Below are positions 46,101 to 58,479 of a stretch of 64,000 bases of DNA, one piece after another. The stretch spans positions 20,747,013 through 20,811,012 of the forward strand of contig CM034547.1 of NCBI GenBank assembly GCA_020055645.1, read 5' to 3'. Under the pieces are notes generated by a model. That model saw only the letters and a list, made by a program, of their open reading frames with translations, had not been told where the DNA came from and searched no databases. Both the position numbers and the translations under genes were made by a program. Position 1 is the stretch's first letter. The number at the start of each line of letters is the position of its first letter. This stretch comes from Tomocerus qinae (Eukaryota; Arthropoda; Collembola; Entomobryomorpha; Tomoceridae).

Positions 46101-46835
46101 TGTGGGTTATCTTGTTTAGAGTTTGGGAAACGTACTTATGTGAAGACTCGGCCATTGTCTGAAGGTAACTGACACCTAAACTCAAGTTTATTGTGGGAGG
46201 CCAACGGCCAACTGACGATACTCATTTACATTTTACTACTATTTCCGATTTCCATAGATTACCAAATAGAATGCTTCGCTACACTACTACACTGGATACA
46301 TAACTCAAGACAGTAAAACTAAGAATTATGGTTCTGAATGCTTTTGCCAATTTATCCGTACATACTTTTTGCCAAATTCTCCGAACGGTCAAAAACGTCA
46401 TTTGCCAATTTATCCACAGGGGTTTATTTTTAAGGTTTTTTGCTTTTGCCAAAACGACTTTTGCCAAATTGACCTACATTCAGTTCCTACAGTCTATGGT
46501 ATTATTATGGCTCCCTCAGTTTAGTTGGGTTATTAGAGGAAAATGAATAACGGATAAATAATATTTATTATTGTAATATATTTTATAGATTATTTTCTAT
46601 CATCTAATTTATTTCGTAATTTCTTTGTTTATTTCAGTTGCCGGTGTGGTTGATTATATCTGTGGTCATGTGGGCTTCTGTAGCTATCTATCCATCCGAA
46701 TATTCTACTGAATATTTTCTGAACATACTATTTTGGGGAAGCATGGTTTTTGCAACAGGAGGAGCGATCATGTTATTTGGTACAGAATTCGTCGACAACC
46801 CTGTTTTATCTGATTCAAACAGATTAACTATGTGA
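40136..46835 (+). CDS. SACM1L: Phosphatidylinositol-3-phosphatase SAC1
   Basis: SAC1 is the ER/Golgi lipid phosphatase that removes phosphate from PI4P and PI3P. Twelve exons join in phase (40136-40164, 40343-40443, 40604-40815, 41187-41318, 41917-42028, 42600-42787, 42861-43013, 43090-43169, 43258-43489, 43562-43798, 44028-44126, 46638-46835): 590 residues against about 587 in human. Landmarks in order are SFYFSHTYDLSQNLQ, RFVWN-type GKFVWNSHLL, FVETEQIV, FWTQKPNLRYKPKP and the catalytic CX5R(T) motif in NCIDCLDRTNV. Then come WADNGDVCSIEYSGTGALK, TDFTRTGKRT and NNFSDGYRQ. The last exon holds the two C-terminal membrane segments. Intron 11 (about 2.5 kb) contains a MULE relic and intron 3 a large palindrome. 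Candidate poly(A) signals lie near 47.73 and 47.91 kb. Confidence 0.95.
40912..41150. repeat. Long palindrome (foldback element) in SAC1 intron 3
   Basis: The two arms of about 105-110 nt are inverted copies with few mismatches. Matching blocks include ATAAGTTTGGACAATAAG, AATAAAACCGATAAGAAAAT, ATAATAGA, GTTC.CGCTTCAGTGA and CACGAACA. The centre holds an extra imperfect copy of the GAGTTCGCGC...TCAGTGAGCAC block. It is probably a foldback MITE. It lies within pre-mRNA of SAC1, between the donor at 40816 and the acceptor at 41186. Confidence 0.85.
44505..44680. repeat. Imperfect tandem repeats in SAC1 intron 11
   Basis: Three diverged copies of a roughly 36-nt block occur, each with AAGATTTTT or GAGATTTTC, then AAGATAGAAGTAATTCA-like sequence. 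An adjacent CTTCCATTgAC-type block is repeated twice. No coding potential. Confidence 0.5.
45549..46481. mobile_element. MULE-type DNA transposon relic, family B
   Basis: This 933-bp element is flanked by an exact 8-bp duplication, AGTTCCTA, at 45541-45548 and 46482-46489. The ends are inverted with mismatches and share GTCAATTTGGCAAAAG. Each end carries about five copies of a TTGGCAAA motif with different spacers, some preceded by CTGTGGATAAA. The minus strand encodes a FLYWCH-type zinc-finger fragment. The layout matches family A elements, but the iterated motif is different. It lies in intron 11 of SAC1. Confidence 0.82.
45985..46185 (-). pseudogene. FLYWCH-type zinc finger fragment of a MULE protein
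   Basis: This 66-codon frame includes KLARNGYAYSL followed by GKKYWYYIERDKYKC, resembling a FLYWCH zinc finger, the DNA-binding part of many animal MULE proteins. A close match ([14 protein letters not shown]) is encoded in the element at 62097. The frame stops shortly after the Cys, so the MULE catalytic domain is missing here. Confidence 0.65.
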
Positions 46836-48195
46836 CTAAGTAATGTATAAACATAACACGGATTATTATAAATTGTTAGCGTACTATGCAAATATTAATA
46901 TAGCATTGTAGTAACGAACGTTTACCAATTATACATGGTTAGATAACTAATTTTGAGAATTCAAAATCAATCTATAGTAGTAATGAAAATACAAGAGGTG
47001 CAAATCGACCTAATATTTACTATTATTCTGTAGTTGGATTGGCATTTTATGTTTCAACTACTGTAAATGTAAGTTTTACTACAAGTATTTATATTTGTTT
47101 TGTCATTATTCATTATAAAATAATATACAGAAAGTATCGTAATAATTCTCATCTAATAGCTTAAAAAGACTTGAGATTGGGTCAATCATTATGAAGCACT
47201 TTCTTTGTCTAAATTTTTGCCAAGTGTATACTTTGCAAAATATTCTCCAATATAGCCATAACATGAATGACACATTACAGATAATGACAATGTCATTTGG
47301 ATTGTTGCTGCGGAATACTAAAATATTATATTACACTTCAAATTGTATTGTACAAAACGCCTTCATTGCCAGACGATTCGAAGAGGCATTCGTATCGTAA
47401 CTTATGTTGCTCTTTAATATTGAGTATTGTAGGATTACTAGAATTCACTATACGTATATAAGTTGATATCATGCAATTTATTCGTCGACGCATGTAATTG
47501 CAAACAAACGATCTAATCGTTTTTCCATCTATTTTCTATTCTATCTAAGTAATACCATATAGTTTCGATTCGAGTATATCTATATTACTATGTCAAATGT
47601 TGAAATCTTTTCCTGAACATCATTGAACATGGCATTTGTTGTGTTTATTTTATGTAATTTAATTTAAATTATAATACACTTATGTCACTAGTGGTAAAAG
47701 CCTGTGAAATCCAATGGAGGGTTATAATAAAGATATAGAATTTATGGGCCTATGATAATATTATGACTTAAAATAGTAGCAACTGTAGATTTGGACAGGT
47801 TACATAATACATTATTCTAGTTGAATATTATATAAATATTATAATTAAGAGAAATAATAAGGTTTAGTATGTACATAACTATGGGGAAGTGAGTATAGAC
47901 CAAAGAGAAAATAAATGGGCTATCTGTGTATCATAAACTATAGAAGTTTTTCAGGTGGTTTATTGTAATGTATAATATGGTATTTATTTTCGGCTGACGG
48001 ACTTAGAATAAATGCTATAAAGACTAAAATATAATAGTATTCGTACAGCGACCTTCGCTTTGAAGGCTTAAACTTAATCAGAGCTACATTACATACAGTT
48101 ATTTAACTATCAATCTTTTCGTGTACAGGTTGACAACTTTGCATTCCTATTTATATAATAAACGCTCGATAGTCACAAATTACAATTAAACATCA
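46836..48195. other. Convergent intergenic region (SAC1 / NDUFB3)
   Basis: Holds the 3' flanks of both genes, with several AATAAA motifs on either strand (plus strand at 47726 and 47910). A+T-rich; no exon, RNA gene or transposon end was recognised. Confidence 0.45.
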
Positions 48196-48674
48196 TTAGT
48201 GATGGCCATGGCCATGGCCATCATCATGGCCTCTATTCATTGCTGCCCCAATTGCAGTAGTGATGACAGCAGCAACAAGTCCATATGCCATACCACGCCC
48301 AAACGTTTTTGATGCAATCTGAAAAGGGGTACCTCCTCTTTTAGCAAGGTCATATTTCCATACTTCATTTCTGCAAAATAAAATAATGACATGTCAGACA
48401 TTTATACTACTCTTTCACACTGGTGCGAAACTTTTTGAACCTCTGCTCTGACCTCCATTTGTTAATTTAATAGCTTTAATATTTTTAAAACAGTGTCTGA
48501 GTTTTGTTCTCCGTAAACATTTATTTTTTAGTACCGAAGCCAAGGGTCCTTGAGTCCCCTTGCAGCCAGTGCCCTTTTGACAGCCATCAATTCTGGAACT
48601 GATTCAACTTTGTATGTCCTATAGTCAGGTATCACCGGTTTGGCATGTCCATGATCGCCGTGGCCTCCTCCCAT
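48196..48674 (-). CDS. NDUFB3: NADH dehydrogenase 1 beta subcomplex subunit 3
   Basis: NDUFB3 (B12) is a single-pass accessory subunit in the membrane arm of complex I. Two exons (48535-48674 and 48196-48370) join across a split Arg codon to give 104 residues, against about 98 in human. Landmarks are HAKPVIPDYRTYKVE, ALAARGLKDPWLRNEVWKY, the hydrophobic stretch AYGLVAAVITTAIGAAM, and a His/Gly-rich tail (GHGHGHH). The N-terminus is also Gly/His-rich (GGGHGDHGHA). There is no cleaved targeting peptide, as usual for this subunit. SAC1 converges on it; VAP is divergent from it. Confidence 0.94.
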
Positions 48675-49484
48675 GATTTTTCAACCTGCTTCATTACAAT
48701 TCAAAATATTCAATTGCTTTCACTTTCACCTTTACATCTTGATAAATTGATATAATAATGACTATTAAAAAGATAAAAGGAAAGGGTATTTGCTGTTCGT
48801 AAAATTCGGTTTTAAAGCCCAAGAATATTTTTAAATACCAACTATCACTATTAATTAATGTAAAGTTTTTTAGTAACTATATACATATTTTCTTATTTAT
48901 GAACAATTTTATTATATAATCTTCAATATTAATCTTACAATTTATTATTAGTGAATGATTACTTTTGAGACTATGATGGTTAAAATTTTGATCAAATTTC
49001 ATAAAAAGCCGCGTAAGGATCTACATTGAAACTCCACTGACAATGTGACAATTAGTAACATCTGTTATCAGGTAGTAAAACTTCAACAAGGAACGAACGA
49101 ACTGTGCTAAAAAAGCGAACAGCTACGGCTACAACTACATATCACTTGCAGTGCAGTAGTACCTACATATGTCAATGGAAAATGGATTACCGGACTGCCT
49201 GGCCGGACTCCGACTTACACTAATAATTGCACTAACTACGTCAAAGAAGTACATTTTTTTTAAATAAAGGTAATAATTGAATTAAGTTTCAAAATTTCAT
49301 TACCAGGATACGACCAGGGTTTATTGTATTGTATTCTATCTGAAATTTCTGGGAAAATGCACTTTGAAAATTGATTGTGTATTTTGGAGATATAACTATT
49401 AATGTATGCATTTTAAGGTTTTTTTTACTCGGAACAATATATTTTCAAAATACTTTACGATGTGTTATTATTGTTCTTGGATGT

Positions 49485-49520
49485 ATTAATGTTTTCGAGA
49501 ATGTGCCCCAAAGCAGTTTA
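49485..49520. repeat. Half copy of the palindromic hairpin repeat
   Basis: ATTAATGTTTTCGAGAATG followed by TGCCCCAAAGCA matches the left arm of the repeats at 11835, 32628 and 38194. The right arm is absent, so this copy has lost its partner half. Confidence 0.6.
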
Positions 49521-50059
49521 CCCAAGTCCACTACTACAAGCAAAGTGCCTATATCGGGTAACTAGGCAGGCTCGGCAAGGTCATGTCATAGTCTTCATTT
49601 ATGCATAAAGGTCAGTCGCTGATTCGGTTTATAGACCTTAAAGCTATCGTAGGTATACCATACCATACCATAACCATACTACATTATTAGGTATACCATT
49701 TAATTACCATACCCAAAATATCCATTCCATACCGTGGCTAGGGCTAGACCATCCATACTACTACAAACACCGAATCGACCCGAGTTGACCCGACTGACAC
49801 CGACTCACCGACCCATGCATTCATGGAAATACTACTACTGAATCTTTGGCTCTACTATCACAGCTACACTACGTGTGTGTGATGTCTGGTTTGCTGGTTT
49901 CTATTCTAAGTTGTTATGTGTAGTGCTATACGGCGATTATTATAGATTGAGTACTACTTAGACTACTGAGTACCTACTATATACCTACCCTTGGTACATG
50001 ATTTTAAAGTATACACAGTTCGTCGGCAGTCGGCAGCAGTCAAGTCAACCAGAGCCTAG

Positions 50060-50404
50060 CGTGTATGAGAGAGTCGAGTGAGTAGTAGTGCAGCCACACA
50101 CACAGTATTACGGCTACAGAACAGTACGAACGGACGACGACATAGTGAACGTGAACAACAGACACAGGAAGATTATAGTATTATAGTAGTGTACATGGAG
50201 TATGTATTTGCACAATTTCCAACTAAACCAACACCAACCAACCAAACACCTCTAGTTGACTATTGCAATACCAAGTAGTTTACTTCTTGGATAACAGCAA
50301 GGAAACGAAACTGCTGCAGGAGGCGAACAGTGAACCAACAGACTGATCATTAATCGTGAAGAGAAAAAGAAAAGTTTTGATAACATCGTCGTCAGCAGAT
50401 CATA
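50060..50404 (+). other. Possible non-coding first exon of VAP
   Basis: This stretch is less A+T-rich than its surroundings, rich in CGA/ACGAC words, and ends at a good donor (CATAG followed by GTAAGT at 50405). The VAP start codon at 52760 lies nine bases into an exon with its own acceptor (ends 52750-52751), so an upstream untranslated exon is expected. The 5' boundary is unknown and given only approximately. It could instead belong to a non-coding transcript. Confidence 0.35.
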
Positions 50405-52759
50405 GGTAAGTTATTTATATAAATATTTTTGATTTTTCAATCTTGGTCTCTGTGACTAATCAACTTAATAGTCAAAGAGGAATTATCACGTCATAGCGGT
50501 AGGTAGGTTTCTACAAATCATGGTAATTCCCTTACATTTTTGATATTGATTTTTATAAAATGCAACCATCGACATTGTATAGTAATTCGAAATTTAAAAT
50601 ACAAAAATTGCTGCTGGTATAAGTTAGTGTACAGTGAATGGAATGGTGAATTGGAGCAATGGGTGGCTTATCTTATCACAGCAAAGTTTGTAGTTATGTC
50701 ATTTGTGTCGTGTAAATGGTCATGACAAATGCTGAACTGAACTGTCAACTTTGATGTGAAAGCCTGAATGTTTAGCTCGTCAATTGAATTAAAATGTAGG
50801 AGGTACTTACTTAGGGTGTAGGGGAACTATTTATTGTTTTACTTTTTGTTTCCGTATGATAAGTCAACATTCAGCTATTTAAATAAGTTGTGAAGTGAAA
50901 CTGAACAGATTTCTACTGTCTATCTGACTTCCTCCAAACTAAGTTAAACGTTACTGATTTTACGTTACGTTTAAATCGTTACACAACAAATATCAATTAA
51001 TAAACAGTCCAAGCATTGATGATTGAGAATCCAAAAAAATACTACAAGGACAGTATTCAATATATTATTAAATATAATGTGCAATTCTCTACCTAAATTG
51101 ATATCGTAGCAATTACCCATTCACTTTTCAAAGCACATGAAGGAAAAGATCGAAGATTTTAGCAGTATGTTTTTGCTTAGACACATTGCTAGGGTCTAGA
51201 GATGAAGATGAAAAAATATTGAAATTCTGTTGGTTCATGACTAGGTTTTGAGGAAAGATGTGTGGATTGGATTAGATTTGAATGATTTAATTGAATGGTG
51301 CAAGGTGTAAGAACAGTTTATAAATATTTTATTGGACATTTTCCTATACACACAGATTATACTACTACAGGTATTGTACAGACATTCTCAATCTCAATTC
51401 TGTTTCTCCATCTCCAAATCCCAGAAGCTCGTATCAGTGGCTAGATTTACCTTACACTTTGAATTCACCTTTTAGCATTCAGATTTAGTCTTGTCAGTCA
51501 GTTTAGTATAGTAGTATCTGGTACAGCATAGTCAATAATTTATTATTTATTCCCCGGTTTCAGTAACTAGCTAACCGAAAGTAGGCAGCTCAGTTCTTAT
51601 TTTGAGTTACCTATAGTTTGTTCATTGTTTGTGTAGGTTTCATAAACTATAACAGTATCTATAAAGTACAACTACAGATAGATTTTCGGGTTTTAGTACC
51701 ACACGGTTGTTGTCTATAAGGTCCCTTTAGATTTCTTGCAGTTACTTCACTACCGAAAACCGAGAAACATTTCGGATCGGTTGGTGCGTTAATTGGCTGT
51801 GTGGTTTGTCTGCAGAGTCGGGAAGGTTACGTTGCGATTAGATTAGGGATACGTGTTACTATATGTTAGCATTGGATGTAGGTGCAATAATAAAAACGTC
51901 TAGAGCTACGGATCTATGATATATAAATATAAAACCATTATAATACGCTGCTTGCATGCAGTCATTAATTGCTGACTAGCCGGTTTAATAGGCTTTAGAT
52001 TTTTAGGCACATTTATATGCTTCAAGTATGTAATATTTATTATGTTTGTATAGCTAAACTATTTGTTTTGTATCTTTATAATATAATTATAGACATGATG
52101 CGAATAGGAAAAATGCTTGAAAAATGATTTCCCTTTTTTGCTTACTGGCCGGCGTGGTCGTTTGTAATTTTTATTGAGTTTCTCCTGAATGGATTTAAAT
52201 GTCCAAGCCCCTTAATTTATTAATTTTCTTCCACGCTTAGCTGTTATACATTTAGTACCGTGCCTCACTCAAAAATGGTCATAAAAGTTTCCACTTGTTT
52301 AAGCAATTGTTAATAATCTTATTTAGCAATCATAATATTTTTAGAGGTTCCATGTCGGATTTTGAACTAACAGTATGGAACTATTAAAATTGTTTTTGCG
52401 AATGGATAAAATTTAACTTTATATTACCTATATACTACTGATATTAAAAATAATAAATGCTATTTTGCTTTTAAATTACAGAAATTTTGATTTTGGGTCC
52501 AGAAGTCTTGAATTTCTTCGTGGTTCAAAGCTACATCAAGACATTTAGCAAGACTGCAAGTTGAGAAGTGACTAGTTTGTCACTGTGTAAGCCTATTTGG
52601 TTATTAGCTATTTTAATCAGGGCAGGTAATTTTACAACTTCATTTTTATTAAGCTCGTTGCGTTAAAATATATCCATGTTTACTTATAACCATTTTAATA
52701 CTGTCTCCTCTCCATGTTTTATAAATGATTTATGTTTGTTATTTTCAACAGAACCGAAA

Positions 52760-55500
52760 ATGCCTGAGCAAGTTCTGCAAATACAACCTGAGCATGAGCT
52801 CAAATTTAAAGGTTATTTTAAAGTCTTTATTTTTCCGAAAAACACCAAATTAAAGTTCTGTCTTTCGTTAACATTGAAAATAATTTGGTTTTTAGGTCCT
52901 TTTACGGTGCCGACAACATCATTATTAAAATTAACAAATCCATCGGATCGAAGAATTTGTTTTAAAATAAAAACAACTGCTCCAAAACGCTATTGTGTAC
53001 GACCTAATGCAGGCACATTAGAGCCAAAGAATAGCATTAACATCGCAGGTCCATTTTGATCTTGCTCTCTTGAAAATGAAATTTCAATCATTAGAATAGT
53101 TAATTAAAGTGGCCAATAGCCAACAGTGACTAATTTTACTGTGCTAAATAATCAGAGTTTTTTACATTTCTAGCAACATTGCTATTGCATTTGTTTTATA
53201 AACTTTTAATGTAAATTGAAAAATATCCGTATGAAAAGTTGTCTGTATAAACTTTGATGATTGATTTCTTATTTTTATTTTGTATTTTATAGTTGTGTTT
53301 CAACCATGTGAGCTGGAGCCAACGGCTAATAAACATAAGTTCATGGTCCAAGCACTTTATGCTCCAGATGGGGACTTTAATATGGACGCACTGGTATGCA
53401 AACATGTTTAAACATATTGAAAAACAAGCTTAGTTTACACAATTCTTGATTACGGTAAAATTTGTATTTCTAGTGGAAGGACGTGGATAACACTAAGCTC
53501 ATGGATACTAAACTTCGTTGTACCTTCGAATTACCATCGGATGGAGTGAGTCAAAATGATCTTAACGCCGTCCAAGAGGATAAAATAACGCGGTCAAAAG
53601 AAGAAGACGTTACTTCAGTCAAATCCCTTAAGGTTTTAAGCAATGTGTTTCTGCACTTTTCGCTGATTTTTAACTTTATTCATGTTGATAATGTGGCTGT
53701 GATTTTGTGTTTGGGACGCACGATATAAAAGTATGGTAGTTTGAGTTGTTTTACTATGTTAGACATTTTGCCGCTTCATCAGTTATTTTTGTTATTCTAA
53801 CAGACAACTACTTTTTGCTAAAAATGCATTGCTTTAATTTATTTGTTTTTATTATTTTGCTGATATTGCTTTCCAAAAGCTATCAAGGGAACTTTCATTG
53901 GACGCTAGTTTCAAAAAGTTTTATTTTATTCTTTCATTTAGGTCAATATTGAATGTGAGAATTTCTGGGACTTGATTATTATTATTATGTGGTATATGGC
54001 ATATATCTCCCGCTGGATTGGCATTACAATTACAGTACATTTTTGTGATTAGTGTTCAACTCTATCAGCCTCTTATTAAATATTTTGAAATATTTAGTTA
54101 TAGTAAAAATATTTAAATATGGAGGAAAAGAATTGGTAGTAAAAAATTAACTGAAAGGCCAATTGATGATTTTAGTCTTATCGGAAAAGGCAGGTGGAAG
54201 TTTAATATTAAGCAATTTGAAGCAATATTTTTTATCCACTAATAAAGTCTCTGAAATTCTAATATCTTCAATGAATGTGAAATACGTATACATGAATAGA
54301 AAGATAAATGTCAGAAAAAATCTGATTAATTCCTTTTGTATTACGCTTCAGCTCTACACAGCGCATGAGAAACGAGTGAAATTCCTGTTGCTATTTGAAA
54401 GTTTTTACCCATCATTCCAACGTTGTTTATTACATTTAACCAAAAACTCTTTTTATCATTTACCACTACCCTTTTTGAAACAAAATAATGCTAAATAATG
54501 TTGCGCTGTAAAGTGTGAAATGATTTACTGACCTCGTTGGTAGCTTCTGGGAAATAGTCGGATTTTTTACTTTCATAAAGTCCAAAACATTTTGTTCAGT
54601 ATTATAAGCACAAAGAAAATGTATGTTGACAGTTTTTTAAAACTTGATTGCTGCAGAGTGCTGACACATACCTATTTTGTAATCTAATAATTAAAATTAT
54701 TAATTAATTTAGGTATTTGACTTACTTACATATACAAAATCAAGCTAAACAATATACGAAAAGGACAAAAAACTACGGAATTTGTTCTTTTTATACTTAA
54801 CTGTAATGTGGTCATAGTTTAGTATTTTGTGGTGAAATGCCGGGTTGTTTCATCTTTTTTATGTGTGACAAGTCATAAGCATTATGTTTCTCACGAAGGT
54901 ACACCAAGGACTGGAGAGCGATGCTGCACATAACGATTTCTCAGACACCATACCCTATACGAATGATGTACGTTTACAAAGCCATTTGTGGGGCTGGCTA
55001 CAATTTTTTTCTCAAATGTTTTGCTACTTGCTTTGCTTTTTCCTTACATTGTTTACTTTACGTGATGTGCTCTTGTATTGTACATGAATTTTACATAAAG
55101 GATTCTATGAATAATTCAATTTCCAAAAGGCATTGTTGTAATATTTTTAATTTGTACAGAGCGTTTCAGATGAGGGCCGTGGAAGCAATGATTCATCTCG
55201 AGTGATACAGGAATCGCTCCAATTAAGACAAGAAAACTCCACTCTTAAGGTAGTAATATTTTTTAAATGTATCTTTTCCACAGTCGTCCAATATTGTAAT
55301 GTAATACATCCTAATATTGTTGCTTTTATTGTTCTTAGGATGAAATATACAGATTGAAACAAGTGCTGAAGTCCCGAGAAGCAGGAGGAAATATGGCAGT
55401 AGGAACAAACGCTAGTCCTCCTGCTGTTACCATGTTATGGATTGTCGCCGCACTTGTCGCAGCTATTTTCGGTCTCATTCTCGGGAAATTTATTCTCTAA
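52760..55500 (+). CDS. Vap33: VAMP-associated protein (VAP), ER contact-site receptor
   Basis: VAPs are tail-anchored ER proteins whose MSP domain recruits FFAT-motif lipid-transfer proteins to membrane contact sites. Seven coding exons (52760-52811, 52896-53048, 53293-53393, 53474-53632, 54899-54967, 55160-55249, 55339-55500) join in phase to give 261 residues. The MSP domain shows [35 protein letters not shown] and KHKFMVQ, which includes the Lys and Met of the FFAT-binding face, then [10 protein letters not shown] short heptad-like stretch follows ([26 protein letters not shown]). The end is a hydrophobic tail anchor with a GxxxG-like pattern ([11 protein letters not shown]). It converges on NAE1. 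Exon 54899-54967 has weaker conservation and is the least certain join. Confidence 0.92.
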
Positions 55501-58479
55501 TTAACTCTCTTCACTTATAATCAATAGCTACCATCCACATACCCTTTAGTATCAAACACATCACACATAAGATGACTCCATTTATTTAAATTCCTAAGCA
55601 TTGGATTTCCATAAGTTCAATGTACACAAGACAAAATTCTCATTTAAACTTAAATAGCAAATATAGGCTGCGCACTAAACTGGCTTGGAAGCTTGTTTCT
55701 ATGATCAGTCTAGTTTAATTTGATGATAGCAACATTAGCAATCTGTCTCTTGTATTAATACCAACCTATCCACACAAAAAGCGACGATATTACTAATAAT
55801 ATTCCCTTGTACTGTTGCAGTATGTAAGTTGTCGACTTCCGTATATAGTATGAAATGAAATGAATATTAAGAATACCACTTGATTGATATTTATTAGGGT
55901 ATCGTCTTCGATTGTTGCATTTGAACAGCTGATGAAGAACAATCCTAATTTTTAAAGGCGTGTGTTAATTTTTAAACCCATTGATTTAGTATGTAATAAT
56001 TGTAAAATGTTTGAGCTTGTTTGATTATACTTATTCACAAAAGTACACATCTCTAAACTTTTCCACCAGAAACTCGTCTACCTTACATAACTGTTACAAG
56101 TAATTAGAGGAATTGCATATTAGATGTGTCACTAGCAGCATTATTTTAAATTTTCATTCACTGAACAAGTCGAAAAAATAAAAAATATCCCAAAGCAATG
56201 AGTTAGTAAGTATAAGTCAGTAAAAACGTTAATAATTAAGAATACCTAATGTTACTTATTAGGTAGTTGGCAGGGGTTATAAATGCAGGATAGCTATTCA
56301 TTCATGTTTCTAAAACGTATTATAACATTATCTAGGTATGTAATTGAGTATTGACATTTTAATGAAGTGTTTCTGCCGATTCCATAAACCACTCGAATAT
56401 ATCGCAACGTGTGCATTGAACTTGAAAATTGATTATTGAACATGTACTGAATTAAGTAGCAATAGGTTGCATGCAAGCCCAATCATACACAAAATATGAA
56501 TGACTTATACTAACATTGACTAGATTAAAGTTACATTTGTAGTTAAAATAATATTAACTAAATGTTCTGTCTCCTATACACACTAACAAACAAAGCATAA
56601 TTATTATTTATTGTTCTCTGTAGATATTCAATTGAACTTATAATATAATGCGCATATTATAATACTAAAGGTTAGATACCTATACATACGATATTATAAT
56701 GATTGTAAATGCTGTAGGCTCACCCAAGAATGATGTAAAATTGCGTAAAAAGGCTTTGTGTATATGCGCAAATTGCAAGTATAGGATGTTTGAAAAGTGT
56801 AATAGGGCTTGCAGAATCGACACAAAATTATCAAGAAATGTTAAAGCTGAAACGGTGAATCATACCTTGTGAATTACTCATGTCAAAAGTCACTACATAA
56901 TAATAGTAAGTTAAGATGTCAAAAATCTTGTATCAAATGTAAAGTGCTATTGACAAGATTCGCTACACAATTATAATATAGATTAAACAAGTTGAAAATT
57001 ATTAGCGTTGTAATTGTAACATAGCTGACTTAACATTACAAATGGCTGCCTACTGATTAGTAGTCTGCTAATTAATATTATATAATATAAAATATGCCTG
57101 TGTGGTTTGGGGTCGACTCGCTCCTTTTAAATTAAGAAAATTCTCAATGTGGTTGTCAAAAGTAAATTCAGAGGTTCCTAGCATTGCATACGAGAAAGAA
57201 TTTAGAGTCAAGTTTACTGCATTATGCAAGGATTCTTGCTAGTGCAATTCTCGAGTATTAATTTGCTGATTTGTCAAGGAGTTTTTTAAACCCATTTTAA
57301 TGTAAACCATGCTGCAAGTACAATTTGACTTTCTCTTCCGAATTTCTTTTAACAACCACAATGCCAATTTTACGTGAGAAAGGTTAATTCGTCTCCTCAA
57401 ATTAGAAAGGGTGTGACTTCTACGAAATAATTGTAGCAATAGAATACATATGCATAAAATGCCGTATGACAGAATTGAAAATTGTGAATCACATCACATT
57501 ATGAGCCCGAGCACCACTGTATTGTTACGTATTGTGTTGTATTATAGGTTACAATATTCCTTGTCCTTGATTATAAGAATTGTCGTAATTAAGTATTGTA
57601 CGATTTTAGTATCTAATGTATGGTACGATATGTTCCCTTGCTTTACCTCATTAGATGTATTGAAAAATGCCAAATTGATAGGATACGTAAGTAATTGACT
57701 TATTTGAAAGAATGATTGAGTGATTTAGTTTTAATAATAATTGTAATAGATCTAAATTAAGTTCTATAGATTTTGTCTGTAAATTCGTGACCTGTTATTG
57801 TATTTCAGTAATTATTACCTAAGTTAAATTCATAATACTAACTAACCTAATAATGTAACTAATTACCTTACGATGATTCTTTCATTAATTTATTGGGGCC
57901 CGTAGAATCATTTTGTTGCCATTTTTAATGGTTGTACACGTAAGTTTAACTTTGATCTGAAATGAACATGTAAACCGAAAGATAATCAACAAAATAAATT
58001 AAAATGGTAATAAAGCATATTCCTCTTCATAGACAACTTTTTGGCCTATTTGCATTTGACTTACTTTAGCTCATCTTTCCCATATTTTAAACCAAATGCT
58101 TTACCTATGTTCAACCGATTTGAGGATGAGTCTTAAATGAGGAATCAACTTTAATTTAACATAATTTATGATTTAATAGCGCTATTTGAGTTAATACTAC
58201 TCATTGCAATTTTACAAGTGAACAATTAAACAATACTTATTGTACTTATGTAAGTGTACATATCTTGTCTCTTACATCTGTACATACAGGATATTTATAC
58301 AATTCCTTATATGATTAATAGAAATTGGCTATTTGTGATTTAAGGCATATAGATAAGAATAAGAATCGAAGTTGACATATTGACAAAGTGAGGCAGTTAG
58401 GTAATAATGAGATGATGAGATTAGAAACACTTTAGACTTTTAGTACTGTCTTCTTAGTGGAAGCTTATGAATCAATTTT
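55501..58479. other. Convergent intergenic region (VAP / NAE1)
   Basis: About 3 kb of A+T-rich sequence between two stop codons. I see no supported exon, transposon end or RNA gene. It should include the long 3' UTR of VAP. Confidence 0.45.

Larger units (their letters stand above)
48675..52759. other. Divergent region NDUFB3 / VAP
   Basis: Contains the NDUFB3 promoter, short CCATAC-type repeats at 49.65-49.75 kb, a half copy of the palindromic repeat at 49485, a possible VAP 5' UTR exon ending at 50404, and then a likely VAP 5' intron. No other coding exon was supported. Confidence 0.4.

Noticed and set aside
54163..54498. 111-codon plus-strand frame in a VAP intron
   Set aside because: Lies between two well-placed VAP exons, has no similarity to VAP and would not splice in frame with its neighbours.
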